A stretch of DNA of 63,127 nt from Megasphaera massiliensis (lineage in GTDB: Bacteria > Bacillota > Negativicutes > Veillonellales > Megasphaeraceae), in assembly GCF_000455225.1 (NCBI RefSeq), contig NZ_HF954535.1, forward strand, positions 59,632 to 122,758. Reading direction: 5' to 3'. This document shows, in pieces, positions 46,740-54,622 of the stretch. The first letter of the stretch is position 1, and every line of letters starts with the position of its first letter. The translations under genes and the position numbers were made by a program. The notes under the pieces were generated by a model that was given only the letters and a program-made list of their open reading frames with translations, did not search any database and was not told the origin of the DNA.

Positions 46740-48029
46740 TTACACCTCAATTACACGAATGGCATTTTCAATTTTGCGAACGCATGACAATCCTTCGATT
46801 TTCTGGAGCGATGCCTGGACCAGACCATCGGCCGATTTGTCGATAAGGATGACGATTTCAGCAATTTCTGTCGTTTCATCCTTTTGAATCAGAGAGCGGA
46901 TACTGATATTGTGTTCAGCCAAGACCTTTGATACCGACGACAAGACACCGGGCGCATTGTTGACGATCATTCGCAGATAGTAGGGCGAGCAAATTTCAGC
47001 CTGAGGCTTCAATTTCGCTTCGTGCCATACATAACCGCGCTTACCGGTCATCTTCAAATTGCGGTGGAGGATGACGTTCATGACGTCGCTGACGACAGCA
47101 CTGGCCGTCGGAAGTGATCCGGCACCCGGGCCGTAGAACATGACGTTGCCAACGCCGTTGCCGCGGACGCAAACGGCATTATAGGCACCGTCGACATGGG
47201 CCAAGGGATGGTCTTCACGAATAAAGGCCGGATGGACGTTGAGTGAAATACCGTCGTCGTCCTGACGGGCAATGGCCAGAAGCTTGATGACGTACCCCAT
47301 TTCCGTCGCATGTTCAATATCTTCCTTGGAGATATTTTCAATACCTTCAACGGCAACGTCGTCAAAGGTAACGGCTGAATGGAAGCCTAAGGTTGCCAAA
47401 ATAGCGATTTTACGAGCTGCATCATAGCCGCTGACGTCATTGGTCGGGTCGGCTTCGGCATAGCCTTTTTCCTGAGCTTCTTTCAATACTTCTTCATATG
47501 ACGAACCATGGGCGGTCATATTCGATAAAATAAAATTGGTCGTCCCGTTCATGATGCCAATGATTTCTTCGATGCGGTTGCTGTTAAGCGATGAATACAT
47601 GGGACGAACGATAGGGATACCGCCGGCGACGCTGGCTTCAAACTGGAAGTCGACGTCATGCTCATAGGATAAGGTCAATAAAGGAATCCCATAGTCTGCG
47701 ATGAGGTCTTTATTGGCGCTGATAACGCTCTTTCCGCGCCGGAAGCACTGTTCGATGCAGTCTTTTGCAAAGTCGGCGCTGCCCATGACTTCAACGACGA
47801 TTTCGATTTCATCATCATTGATGATGTCGTTAAAATCAGTCGTGAGCCGAATGGAATCGGGCAGGCCTTCCATCTTTTCATACTTGTTCAAATCACGGAT
47901 AAGGATACGCTTGATATTGATTTTCGTATCGAGCTGTTCTTCAATAAGCGGACCGTTCATCGCCAATAAATCGACGACGCCTTTTCCAACAGTACCGCAG
48001 CCTAATAGAGCAATAGAAACGCTTTTCAT
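46740..48029 (-). CDS. hom: homoserine dehydrogenase
   Basis: This 429-aa enzyme reduces aspartate semialdehyde to homoserine. The N-terminal Rossmann ALLGCGTVGKGVVDLL (residues 8-23) binds NAD(P)H. EASVAGGIPIVRPMY and IMNGTTNFILSNM near 145-170 are the catalytic blocks, with Lys in KEAQEKGYAEADPTNDVSGYDAARK (split near 185-210). A C-terminal ACT domain (about 350-429, NNAPGVLSSVSKVLAEHNIS) gives likely threonine feedback. It lies 22 nt after the ACT-protein gene, a pairing common in Firmicutes. Confidence 0.96.
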   Translation of the reverse strand: MKSVSIALLGCGTVGKGVVDLLAMNGPLIEEQLDTKINIKRILIRDLNKYEKMEGLPDSIRLTTDFNDIINDDEIEIVVEVMGSADFAKDCIEQCFRRGKSVISANKDLIADYGIPLLTLSYEHDVDFQFEASVAGGIPIVRPMYSSLNSNRIEEIIGIMNGTTNFILSNMTAHGSSYEEVLKEAQEKGYAEADPTNDVSGYDAARKIAILATLGFHSAVTFDDVAVEGIENISKEDIEHATEMGYVIKLLAIARQDDDGISLNVHPAFIREDHPLAHVDGAYNAVCVRGNGVGNVMFYGPGAGSLPTASAVVSDVMNVILHRNLKMTGKRGYVWHEAKLKPQAEICSPYYLRMIVNNAPGVLSSVSKVLAEHNISIRSLIQKDETTEIAEIVILIDKSADGLVQASLQKIEGLSCVRKIENAIRVIEV

Positions 48030-48051
48030 GGACCTACCCCCTCTTTTTTAC

Positions 48052-48501
48052 TTACGCTTGTCCGATAATATTTACCTTGCTGACACCGGACAGTTTTTCC
48101 AACGTTTTCATCAAGTCTTCGACCGATACGGTCATATCCTTCGTTTCAATGGACAAGCTGACCGCTGCCATGCCCTGCAGGGGAATGCCCTGATTGATGG
48201 TCAGGATACTGCCATTGTTGGCAGCAACCGTGTTGAGAACCTGGGATAATTCGCCGGGACGGTCAAAGATCATGACCGACAAGGTGACGATTTTGCCCTG
48301 CGTAACGTCATAAAAAGGAGAGACGTAATCCTTATATTTATAGTACGCACTGCGGCTCAAATCCATCATCTGGACGGCTTCATTGATGGTCCGCGTCTGA
48401 TGGCGCTTGAGGATTTCCTTGACCTTGATGGTCTTCTTGATCGCTTCAGGCAAAATATCTTCGCGGACTAAGTAAAACTTGTGCTCCTTATCGTCTTTCA
48501 C
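48052..48501 (-). CDS. ACT domain protein, PheB/UPF0735 type
   Basis: This 149-aa protein has an N-terminal HTH-like part (KFYLVREDILPEAIKKTIKV, RTINEAVQMMDLSRSAYYKYKDYV) and a C-terminal ACT domain (VTLSVMIFDRPGELSQVLNTVAANNGS in parts, residues 70-145). Members sit beside hom/thrB and probably sense an amino acid. I chose GTG 48501: its GTGA overlaps the upstream gene's stop and GGGAAG lies seven bases before it. The older name PheB does not imply chorismate mutase activity; no such residues are visible. A regulatory role in threonine synthesis is an inference from context. Confidence 0.85.
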   Translation of the reverse strand: MKDDKEHKFYLVREDILPEAIKKTIKVKEILKRHQTRTINEAVQMMDLSRSAYYKYKDYVSPFYDVTQGKIVTLSVMIFDRPGELSQVLNTVAANNGSILTINQGIPLQGMAAVSLSIETKDMTVSVEDLMKTLEKLSGVSKVNIIGQA

Positions 48502-49418
48502 TTGGCATCTTCCCTTTCGCAAAAATATTGATACATCGCCATAAGGCCGGGCATCAGTTTCATTTTAGGACGCCAGTTGAGTATTTTCTCGGCTTTTTCA
48601 CTATGCAGTGCCGAACAGTGTACATCACCTGGGCGTGCATCTTCATAAGAGATAGAAATACCGGCATGGGTAAAATACAGCAGGATGACTTTCAGTGCGT
48701 TGATCGTCGTCTCCATCTGCGTGCCGATATTATACGTCTCAGCCAGCCCCTCATCCGCCATGGCCGCCAGATTGGCCCGGACGACGTCGTCGACGTAGAT
48801 GAAATCGCGGGACTGTTCACCGTCGCCATAGATGGTCATATCTTCGCCGTAAGCCACAGCCCGGGTAAAACGGCTGACAACGCTGTCCTCCTCACCCTCA
48901 CCATATACATTGGCATAGCGCAAAATGACATATGGCAGGCCGTACGCTTCATGATACCGGCGGATACAATCTTCCGCAGCTGCCTTAACCTGTCCGTCAA
49001 AGTTGATGGGGCTAAGCTCATCTTCTTCGCGAACGGGAACGCGGACGGGCTCGCCGTAGACGGCAGCTGACGAGGAAAAAATGAATTTCTTCACACTGTG
49101 ACGGCAGCACTGGTCAAGGACGACCTTAAGACCTGTAAGGCTCCCTATGACATCGTTCTCAGAAAAGTCCTGCGAATCGGAAAGCCTCCGCTGTGGTGCT
49201 TCATGAAAGACGATATCGATGGGCTTTTCGGAAAACACTGAAGCGACGGCCTTTTCATCACCGATGTCGCCTTCGATGCAGCGGGCTTCGTCGGGAACCT
49301 GAGCAAAGGTTCCTTTGGAAAGGTTATCAAAGGCCGTAACCTCATGGCCTGCTTCAAGCAGGGCTTTGACAAGGCGGGACCCGATAAAGCCGGCACCTCC
49401 CGTAACTAAAATATGCAA
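48498..49418 (-). CDS. NAD-dependent epimerase/dehydratase-like SDR lacking the catalytic Tyr
   Basis: This 306-aa extended SDR has MHILVTGGAGFIGSRLVKAL (NAD loop), IYGDGEQSRDFIYVDDVV and RPGDVHCSALHSEKAEKIL, as in UDP-glucose 4-epimerases. The Ser/Thr site is present (FIFSSSAAVYGEP). The expected YxxxK reads NFDGQVKAAAED: the Lys is there but the Tyr position (Lys-4) is Asp and no other Tyr is near. The adenine-side HLAAQ motif is also altered (HEAPQRR). It may be a non-catalytic nucleotide-sugar binder or use a different residue. It follows the YdjC deacetylase by 18 nt and precedes the ACT gene with a 4-nt overlap, so it is in the threonine-gene operon. Confidence 0.88.
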   Translation of the reverse strand: MHILVTGGAGFIGSRLVKALLEAGHEVTAFDNLSKGTFAQVPDEARCIEGDIGDEKAVASVFSEKPIDIVFHEAPQRRLSDSQDFSENDVIGSLTGLKVVLDQCCRHSVKKFIFSSSAAVYGEPVRVPVREEDELSPINFDGQVKAAAEDCIRRYHEAYGLPYVILRYANVYGEGEEDSVVSRFTRAVAYGEDMTIYGDGEQSRDFIYVDDVVRANLAAMADEGLAETYNIGTQMETTINALKVILLYFTHAGISISYEDARPGDVHCSALHSEKAEKILNWRPKMKLMPGLMAMYQYFCEREDAK

Positions 49419-49436
49419 GGCAAGTCCTCCCGGACC

Positions 49437-50285
49437 TTACGGCAAATCGCCGTAGGTAATGAGTTGAATCTCTCTTTTTTCGATTTGACGGCGGATCGCC
49501 GGCGACAAAAGTGCCTGAAATTCATCCTGCCAGTGGTACTCCCAGGAAAAGCTCCGGCTGAGAACCGTCGTACTGCGTCCCGGATGCATCATGATTTCAT
49601 GGACTCCGAAGGGCAGCCGGTCGATGAGATACTTCAAGTTGCCTTCGTTCATGTTGCCGCCGTCTACCATGCCCCAAAAGAAATCTGTCGTCGTAAAATG
49701 AAGGCGCTTCACGGCATCCATGGCCTTCTGGGACAAGTAGGTCAGGCCGTCGCGGCCGGCGATGCGCACGGGATTGGCCGAGAGAAGCTTATATGAATAA
49801 GCTTCTCTCGGAATGCGTACTCGGCGGATACCGTACTTCATCATCAGCGACTGGACGATGTTCCAAATCTGCGGCAGGACGTGCAGATGCTGATGGCTGT
49901 CGATGTGATCGATGGGAAGTCCCGTAGCCATGATTTTTTCCATCTGGGCATCGAGTTCCCGGTAAACCTGACCGTAATCGAGCCGGCCCTGGCAGGCTCG
50001 TTTAATGACTTCAGGATAACTGTCCGGTACCCGTCCACTATCAGTCACCAGGGTAGGTACTTCCTGTGGGGACAAAACGGTGGGCAACGACCCGACGAGG
50101 CATAAGTGGATCCCGATTCCGAGGCGGGGACAAGTCCGAGCCAGCGAGACGGCTTCTTCGAAAGCCGGCCCCGTTGGCAATAAGGACGTACTGGTCAGAA
50201 CGCCCTGTTCACAAGCCTCAATAATGGCATGATTCACTTCCGTATGAATTCCGAAATCATCGGCATTAATAATGACTCTATTCAT
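49437..50285 (-). CDS. ChbG/HpnK (YdjC) family carbohydrate deacetylase
   Basis: This 282-aa protein removes N- or O-acetyl groups from small saccharides or glycolipids in characterised relatives. The metal/catalytic motif is VIINADDFGIHTEVNHAI (residues 4-21), and the metal His are in GIGIHLCLVG and IDHIDSHQHLHVLPQI. The C-terminal HEIMMHPGRS completes the site. It is first in a transcript from the promoter at 50337-50365, followed by the SDR gene 18 nt later. The pair suggests a sugar-modifying step. HpnK acts on hopanoids, but no hopanoid genes are seen, so the substrate is open. Confidence 0.88.
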   Translation of the reverse strand: MNRVIINADDFGIHTEVNHAIIEACEQGVLTSTSLLPTGPAFEEAVSLARTCPRLGIGIHLCLVGSLPTVLSPQEVPTLVTDSGRVPDSYPEVIKRACQGRLDYGQVYRELDAQMEKIMATGLPIDHIDSHQHLHVLPQIWNIVQSLMMKYGIRRVRIPREAYSYKLLSANPVRIAGRDGLTYLSQKAMDAVKRLHFTTTDFFWGMVDGGNMNEGNLKYLIDRLPFGVHEIMMHPGRSTTVLSRSFSWEYHWQDEFQALLSPAIRRQIEKREIQLITYGDLP

Positions 50286-50336
50286 CTTTTACGCTCCCTG
50301 TCCTTTCAGGATGCACTGCACATCGGCTTAATGACT

Positions 50337-50365
50337 ATTATACACGGACAATCGTATTTTGACAA
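50337..50365 (-). promoter_or_regulatory. promoter of deacetylase-to-nudC operon
   Basis: Minus strand TTGTCA (50365-50360), 17-bp spacer, TATAAT (50342-50337), about 50 nt before the deacetylase start. Confidence 0.8.
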
Positions 50366-50379
50366 TATCCTCCCCGGGA

Positions 50380-50826
50380 CTATTCGGCAAATTGGCGGTA
50401 TGCCGCTTCCTTCACCTTGCGCTGCCATTCTTTCAAAGGGATGCCCGTCGCTTCTGCCGCCGCCCGACAGTCGTCGTATTCGGCGGAAATATTGACAATC
50501 TGTCCGCCGTACCGGCAGATTTTACAGTGAAGATCCCTGCCGTCAATGCAGACTGTCATAATGACCCGGTCACAGGCCATGCGGCTCACGGGAAAAAAGC
50601 GAACGCCAATAGATGTCGTCTCTTTAACGATCGTTTCAATCATATCGTCGAGGAGTTCTTTTCGGCAAAGAACACAGAGCATCGATGCCATCCGCCCTTT
50701 TTTCATCATCATCGGCATAGCCCAGACGTCATTCGCCCCCTTGTCGAGAATCCGTGAAAAGACGTATTCCATATTTTGAGGATTCATATCGTCGATATTG
50801 GCTTCCAATTGCCATAAGGTTTCCAT
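50380..50826 (-). CDS. LarC2: C-terminal domain of nickel-insertion protein LarC, encoded alone
   Basis: This 148-aa protein matches only the C-terminal domain of LarC, which inserts nickel into the pincer cofactor of lactate racemase (NPN synthesis). Seen: LEANIDDMNPQNMEYVF, MPMMMKKGRMASMLCVLC, ETTSIGVRFFPVSRMACDR and AEYDDCRAAAEATGIPLKEW. LarC is about 400 aa, and in Lactiplantibacillus the two halves are joined by ribosomal frameshifting. Here no LarC1-like sequence precedes it: GAGGTGA and an ATG give it a clean start 4 nt after larB. It could work with a LarC1 encoded elsewhere or have another role. Confidence 0.88.
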   Translation of the reverse strand: METLWQLEANIDDMNPQNMEYVFSRILDKGANDVWAMPMMMKKGRMASMLCVLCRKELLDDMIETIVKETTSIGVRFFPVSRMACDRVIMTVCIDGRDLHCKICRYGGQIVNISAEYDDCRAAAEATGIPLKEWQRKVKEAAYRQFAE

Positions 50827-50830
50827 CGGC

Positions 50831-51508
50831 TCACCTCAGACTGTTCATCGTATCGGCCAGTCTGCCGGCGCCGAAACCATTGTCGATGTTGACGACAGAT
50901 ATCCCGGCAGCGCAGCTGTTGAGCATAGCCAGAAGGGCCGAAAGACCGTGGAAATTGGCACCGTATCCGATACTGGTCGGTACGGCGATGACCGGCTTGT
51001 CTACTAAACCTCCGACGACACTGGCCAGAGCCCCTTCCATGCCGGCAACGACGATGTTGACATTGGCTTTTCGGATATCGTCGACTCGTGCCAGCAATCG
51101 GTGGATGCCGGCAACGCCGACATCGTAGATTCGTTCCACTTGATTTCCCATAATTTCTGCCGTAAGCGCCGCTTCTTCAGCGACGGGAATATCGCTGGTA
51201 CCGGCCGTAATGACGGAAATGAGGCGATCGCCGTTGATGATGGTCTTATCCTTGTGCTGATAGACCATCTTGGCCAGCTCGTCGTATTGGGCAGCCGGGA
51301 ATTTAGCCGATAAGATGTCAAAAATTTCTTTCGAAGCCCTCGTGCCGATGACATTGTCATATTTTTCCATCAAAATTTCTAAAATCCGCACGGACTGGTC
51401 CGTCGTCTTCCCGGCACAATAGACGACTTCCGGAAAGCCGCAGCGCTCTTGACGCTGTAAGTCGAGTTTTGCAAAACCAAGATCAAGGGTGTCCTTATTT
51501 TCTTCCAT
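50831..51508 (-). CDS. larB: LarB: pyridinium-3,5-biscarboxylate mononucleotide synthase
   Basis: This 225-aa protein has the PurE-like (AIR carboxylase) fold. In the NPN-cofactor pathway LarB carboxylates and hydrolyses nicotinic acid adenine dinucleotide to P2CMN. Seen: [92 protein letters not shown] and [24 protein letters not shown] precedes the ATG. It follows the TrmH gene by 15 nt and precedes larC2 by 4 nt. larE and larA are absent from the window. Confidence 0.92.
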   Translation of the reverse strand: MEENKDTLDLGFAKLDLQRQERCGFPEVVYCAGKTTDQSVRILEILMEKYDNVIGTRASKEIFDILSAKFPAAQYDELAKMVYQHKDKTIINGDRLISVITAGTSDIPVAEEAALTAEIMGNQVERIYDVGVAGIHRLLARVDDIRKANVNIVVAGMEGALASVVGGLVDKPVIAVPTSIGYGANFHGLSALLAMLNSCAAGISVVNIDNGFGAGRLADTMNSLR

Positions 51509-51523
51509 GATTACGCCTCCAGA

Positions 51524-52333
51524 CTATACGTGAAAACCATTTTTTTCCCAGGCCTTATACAAGACGATGCCGACGGCCATAGATAAGTTGAGTGATTCTG
51601 TATCAGGCCGCATGGGGATGGTCAGTACGTCGTCACAGCATTCCAAAAATTCATCGGGCAAGCCGTTCCCTTCGTTGCCAAAAGCCAGAATAACCGGCCG
51701 GTCGTAATCGGCTTCGACATAGGATACGGTCCCTTCGGCTGCCGTTCCATAGATGTTCCGGTCCTCATCGCTGCAGAATTGGTCGAGCTGTTCATCGGTT
51801 ACATCTTGGACGACAGGCACTTTAAAAATCGCCCCCATGGCGCTGCGGACCGTCTTATCGTTGTAGACGTCGACACAGCCTTCACTGAGAAGGACAGCTC
51901 CGACGTTAGCTGCTGCAGCCGTCCTGAGGATAGTCCCTAAATTACCCGGATCCTGGACGGAGCGCAGATAGAGGACGGCCTTTTCCGGAGCAACGGCCGG
52001 CAAGGCGTCAAAGGTATAGGCAAAAAAGGGCAGCATAGCAGCCAGCCCTTGAGGCGTCTTGGTATCCTTTAATTTATCGTATACGCTGTCGGTAACGGCA
52101 TAAAAAGTCCATCCTAATTCAAGGCCTCTGGCATAGACTTCGTCAAAGCCGGCAAGTTCCCGTCCTTTAGGCGACACAAAGCAAATGGCATCGGGAATCC
52201 CCATAACAGCGGCATCACCGATGACCCGCAGGCCTTCGACAAAGACGCGCCGATGAGCTTGACGGCCTTTTTTCTGCTTCAAGGAGCAGGCCATCTTTAC
52301 CCACTGGTTATCGCGGGATACAATTTCGTTCAT
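51524..52333 (-). CDS. TrmH-family (SpoU) RNA 2'-O-methyltransferase
   Basis: This 269-aa SPOUT enzyme adds a 2'-O-methyl group to rRNA or tRNA, with an N-terminal RNA-binding substrate domain (KKGRQAHRRVFVEGLRVI, residues about 21-38). The knot motifs are LYLRSVQDPGNLGTILRTAAAAN, LAFGNEGNGLPDEFLE and IPMRPDTESLNLSMAVGIVLY. ATG 52333 (MNEIVSRDNQW) has AGGAGG upstream; a longer frame to 52393 runs through the preceding terminator and is rejected. It leads the trmH-larB-larC2 unit. The target nucleotide is unknown. Confidence 0.9.
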   Translation of the reverse strand: MNEIVSRDNQWVKMACSLKQKKGRQAHRRVFVEGLRVIGDAAVMGIPDAICFVSPKGRELAGFDEVYARGLELGWTFYAVTDSVYDKLKDTKTPQGLAAMLPFFAYTFDALPAVAPEKAVLYLRSVQDPGNLGTILRTAAAANVGAVLLSEGCVDVYNDKTVRSAMGAIFKVPVVQDVTDEQLDQFCSDEDRNIYGTAAEGTVSYVEADYDRPVILAFGNEGNGLPDEFLECCDDVLTIPMRPDTESLNLSMAVGIVLYKAWEKNGFHV

Positions 52334-52355
52334 AGTACCTCCTGTCATCAACATG

Positions 52356-52391
52356 GAAAAAAAGGCCCTGCCGCACGAGCGACAGGACCTC
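52356..52391 (-). terminator. terminator after coiled-coil gene
   Basis: GGTCCTG pairs with CAGGGCC on the minus strand around a GC-rich loop, followed by seven T. It lies between the coiled-coil protein gene and trmH. Confidence 0.78.
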
Positions 52392-52402
52392 ATAAGCCAT
52401 CA

Positions 52403-52876
52403 CTACTGCTGATCCGGCGTATCCTGATGTCCATTGTTCTTCAGCAGGCTTTCGCGATTCTGCTGAATGCTGGATAAGGTCTTTTCCAATGTTGATTCAA
52501 CGTATTTGAGGACGTCGCCGGCATAGGTAATGGAGCTGTTTTTCAGCTGTTCCGACGAGTCATTGGCAGTTTGGATAACCTGGTTGGCACGTTCCTGAGC
52601 CTGCCGTACCAGTTCACTTTCTTCGGTCAATTTGGCGATATAGTCTTTCGCCTGAGCTACCATGCCGTCAGCGTGATGCTGGGCATCGGCAATGACCTTG
52701 TCTCTTTCGGCCAATATCTTTTTGGACTGTTCCAATTCAGCCGGCATGGATTCTTTCAAATCGTCGATGATCTGAAGGATTTCTTCTTCTTCTACCATTT
52801 TTTTGTTAGTAAAGGGAACTTTTGAAGCGTTCATTACTAAGCTTTCCAAATCTTCTAACAGTTTATCCGAATTCAT
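52403..52876 (-). CDS. coiled-coil protein of unknown function (157 aa)
   Basis: This soluble protein, MNSDKLLEDLESLVMNA..., is mainly long alpha helix (residues 25-140). It is rich in Glu, Gln, Lys and Ala with heptad spacing, and ends in a polar tail (NNGHQDTPDQQ). It resembles proteins loosely annotated as ATPase or V-ATPase subunit H-like beside coaD in Firmicutes, but no nucleotide site is visible. ATG 52876 has AGGAG and GGAG upstream. It lies 13 nt after coaD, and a terminator follows 12 nt later, so it closes the rsmD-coaD transcript. Confidence 0.8.
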   Translation of the reverse strand: MNSDKLLEDLESLVMNASKVPFTNKKMVEEEEILQIIDDLKESMPAELEQSKKILAERDKVIADAQHHADGMVAQAKDYIAKLTEESELVRQAQERANQVIQTANDSSEQLKNSSITYAGDVLKYVESTLEKTLSSIQQNRESLLKNNGHQDTPDQQ

Positions 52877-52889
52877 GTAGTCTCCACTC

Positions 52890-53381
52890 CTAAGCATTGT
52901 ACTTGTCTGCAAACTTCACTTTTAGTTTCTTTTCAACGTAATCGGGAACCATATCATCGAGCTTGCCGCCAAAGCAGGCCAGTTCGCGGATGCCCGTCGA
53001 GCTGATATATGAATACTGGGTACTCGTCATGATGAATACCGTTTCGATGCGTGGCTCCACTTTTTTCATGAGCAGGGCCCGTTGGAATTCATATTCAAAA
53101 TCACTCAGGGCCCGGAGGCCGCGAATAATGACGGTCGCACCGTGATCGATAGCGTATTCATTGAGAAGGCCGTGAAAGCTGACGACTTCAATATTGGGAA
53201 TATGCCGCGTCGTTTCTCTCAGCATCTCTTCTCGTTCGGCCATCGTAAACAACGGCTTCTTTACGGGATTTTCAAAAACAGCGACGATAAGTTTATCGAC
53301 TAGTTTGCTCCCTCGTTCAAAAATATCAATGTGTCCATTGGTAACAGGATCAAAGCTGCCCGGACAAATACCGATTCGCAC
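52890..53381 (-). CDS. coaD: phosphopantetheine adenylyltransferase
   Basis: This 163-aa enzyme adenylates 4'-phosphopantetheine in coenzyme A synthesis. RIGICPGSFDPVTNGHIDIF contains the nucleotidyltransferase (T/H)xGH site. VIIRGLRALSDFEYEFQRALLMKK and YSYISSTGIRELACFGG with the ISSTxxR motif follow. The best start is GTG 53381, which has AAGGAG ten bases upstream and gives the normal MRIGICPG end; the TTG nine bases earlier is too close to that site. It follows rsmD by 5 nt, the usual pairing. Confidence 0.96.
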   Translation of the reverse strand: MRIGICPGSFDPVTNGHIDIFERGSKLVDKLIVAVFENPVKKPLFTMAEREEMLRETTRHIPNIEVVSFHGLLNEYAIDHGATVIIRGLRALSDFEYEFQRALLMKKVEPRIETVFIMTSTQYSYISSTGIRELACFGGKLDDMVPDYVEKKLKVKFADKYNA

Positions 53382-53386
53382 TTCTT

Positions 53387-53944
53387 TCAAACTCCTTCCC
53401 GGCGACGACGGATAAAAGCAATCCGCGTGTCATTTCCATAGGATTTTTCTCTGATGACCTCATACAATGTGTTCTCCGTTATGCCTTCATTCCGGCTGTA
53501 TTCCATCAGAATCAATCCACCAGGAGCCAACAAATCGTATTGACCTATCAAAACAATTGTATCGTTCACCAAATTTTTGTTATACGGCGGGTCGGCAAAG
53601 ATATAATCAAACTGCCGCCCTTTCAGCCGTGCCAAAGCTTTTGCCGACGGGAGCCGAAGGACCTCAGCGCGTTCATCAAAGCCGCAGAGCGACGCATTCT
53701 GACGAATGAGGGCCTGCGTATAATGGTCGATGAAGACGGCAGAATCGGCACCGCGGCTCAAGGCTTCTAATCCCAAGGCACCTGTACCCGCAAAGATATC
53801 GAGAACCCTTGCCCCGGCCAGACTGCCTCTGCTTTCAAGCATATTAAAAAGACTTTCCCGCGTGCGGTCTAAGGTCGGCCGGGTCAGCATTCCTTTCGGC
53901 GACTTCAAAATTCGCCCTCTGGCACTACCCGATATGATTCTCAT
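53387..53944 (-). CDS. rsmD: 16S rRNA (guanine966-N2)-methyltransferase
   Basis: This 185-aa SAM-dependent enzyme has MRIISGSARGRILKSPKG at the N-terminus, RPTLDRTRESLFNMLES, the SAM site ARVLDIFAGTGALGLEALSRGA, and the catalytic DPPY in DYIFADPPYNKNLV near 112-125. It lies 54 nt after plsY and 5 nt before coaD. Confidence 0.96.
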   Translation of the reverse strand: MRIISGSARGRILKSPKGMLTRPTLDRTRESLFNMLESRGSLAGARVLDIFAGTGALGLEALSRGADSAVFIDHYTQALIRQNASLCGFDERAEVLRLPSAKALARLKGRQFDYIFADPPYNKNLVNDTIVLIGQYDLLAPGGLILMEYSRNEGITENTLYEVIREKSYGNDTRIAFIRRRREGV

Positions 53945-53998
53945 AAGATCACCTGCTCGTACATAATCAATTATACACGTTTTTTAGTACATATCAAT

Positions 53999-54622
53999 CT
54001 ATTTTTTCTGAATTCGTTCGACCTTCAGTTCTCGTCCCTGTATCAAGCGGATAATATTATCCTTATGACGAACGACGACGAGAATGGCGGCCAGGAGGCC
54101 GAAAATCGTCAGCGGCAGCGGCTCGCCAAAGACGTACATCAGAATCGGCACCAAAATAGCGGCTACGATGGAGCCGAGGGAGACGATGCGCGTAATGGCA
54201 ACGATGACGACCCAGACGGCAAAGACGATGAGCGTTTCCCACGGCGCCAAGAACAAGATGATGCCAAGGCCGGTGGCAACGCCTTTACCACCTTTGAATT
54301 TCAGAAAAACAGAGCACGAATGACCGACGATGGAAAGCAGCCCGCCGGCAATCATGAGATAAATCTGATCAGCCGGAGTGCCGATGCCGGCCTGGGAAGC
54401 AAGCTGCCCCAGGTAGACACCGAGCATGCCTTTCGCGACGTCGCAGAGGAGGACCAAAAGGCCGCCGACAGCGCCGAAGACCCGGTAGGCATTGGTCGCT
54501 CCCGTATTATGGCTGCCGTACTCACGAGGATCCGTATGATACAGGACCTTGCCGATGATAAGGCCGCTCGGAATGGAGCCTGCGAGATAAGCCAGAACCA
54601 AGAAGAGGATACCGGTCATCAT
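53999..54622 (-). CDS. plsY: acyl-phosphate:glycerol-3-phosphate acyltransferase
   Basis: This 207-aa five-helix membrane enzyme makes lysophosphatidic acid from acyl-phosphate. Its motifs are SIPSGLIIGKV near 16, YGSHNTGATNAYRVFG near 36-51, and KFKGGKGVATGLG near 108-120. The ATG overlaps the der stop by 4 nt. Together with plsC two genes upstream in the transcript it supplies phosphatidic acid. Confidence 0.96.
   Translation of the reverse strand: MMTGILFLVLAYLAGSIPSGLIIGKVLYHTDPREYGSHNTGATNAYRVFGAVGGLLVLLCDVAKGMLGVYLGQLASQAGIGTPADQIYLMIAGGLLSIVGHSCSVFLKFKGGKGVATGLGIILFLAPWETLIVFAVWVVIVAITRIVSLGSIVAAILVPILMYVFGEPLPLTIFGLLAAILVVVRHKDNIIRLIQGRELKVERIQKK

Noticed and set aside
48030-50379. 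T-box or threonine attenuator for the hom-thrB operon
   Set aside because: No T-box GGTGGNACCGCG core or run of Thr codons with a terminator was seen; a plain promoter at 50337 explains transcription.
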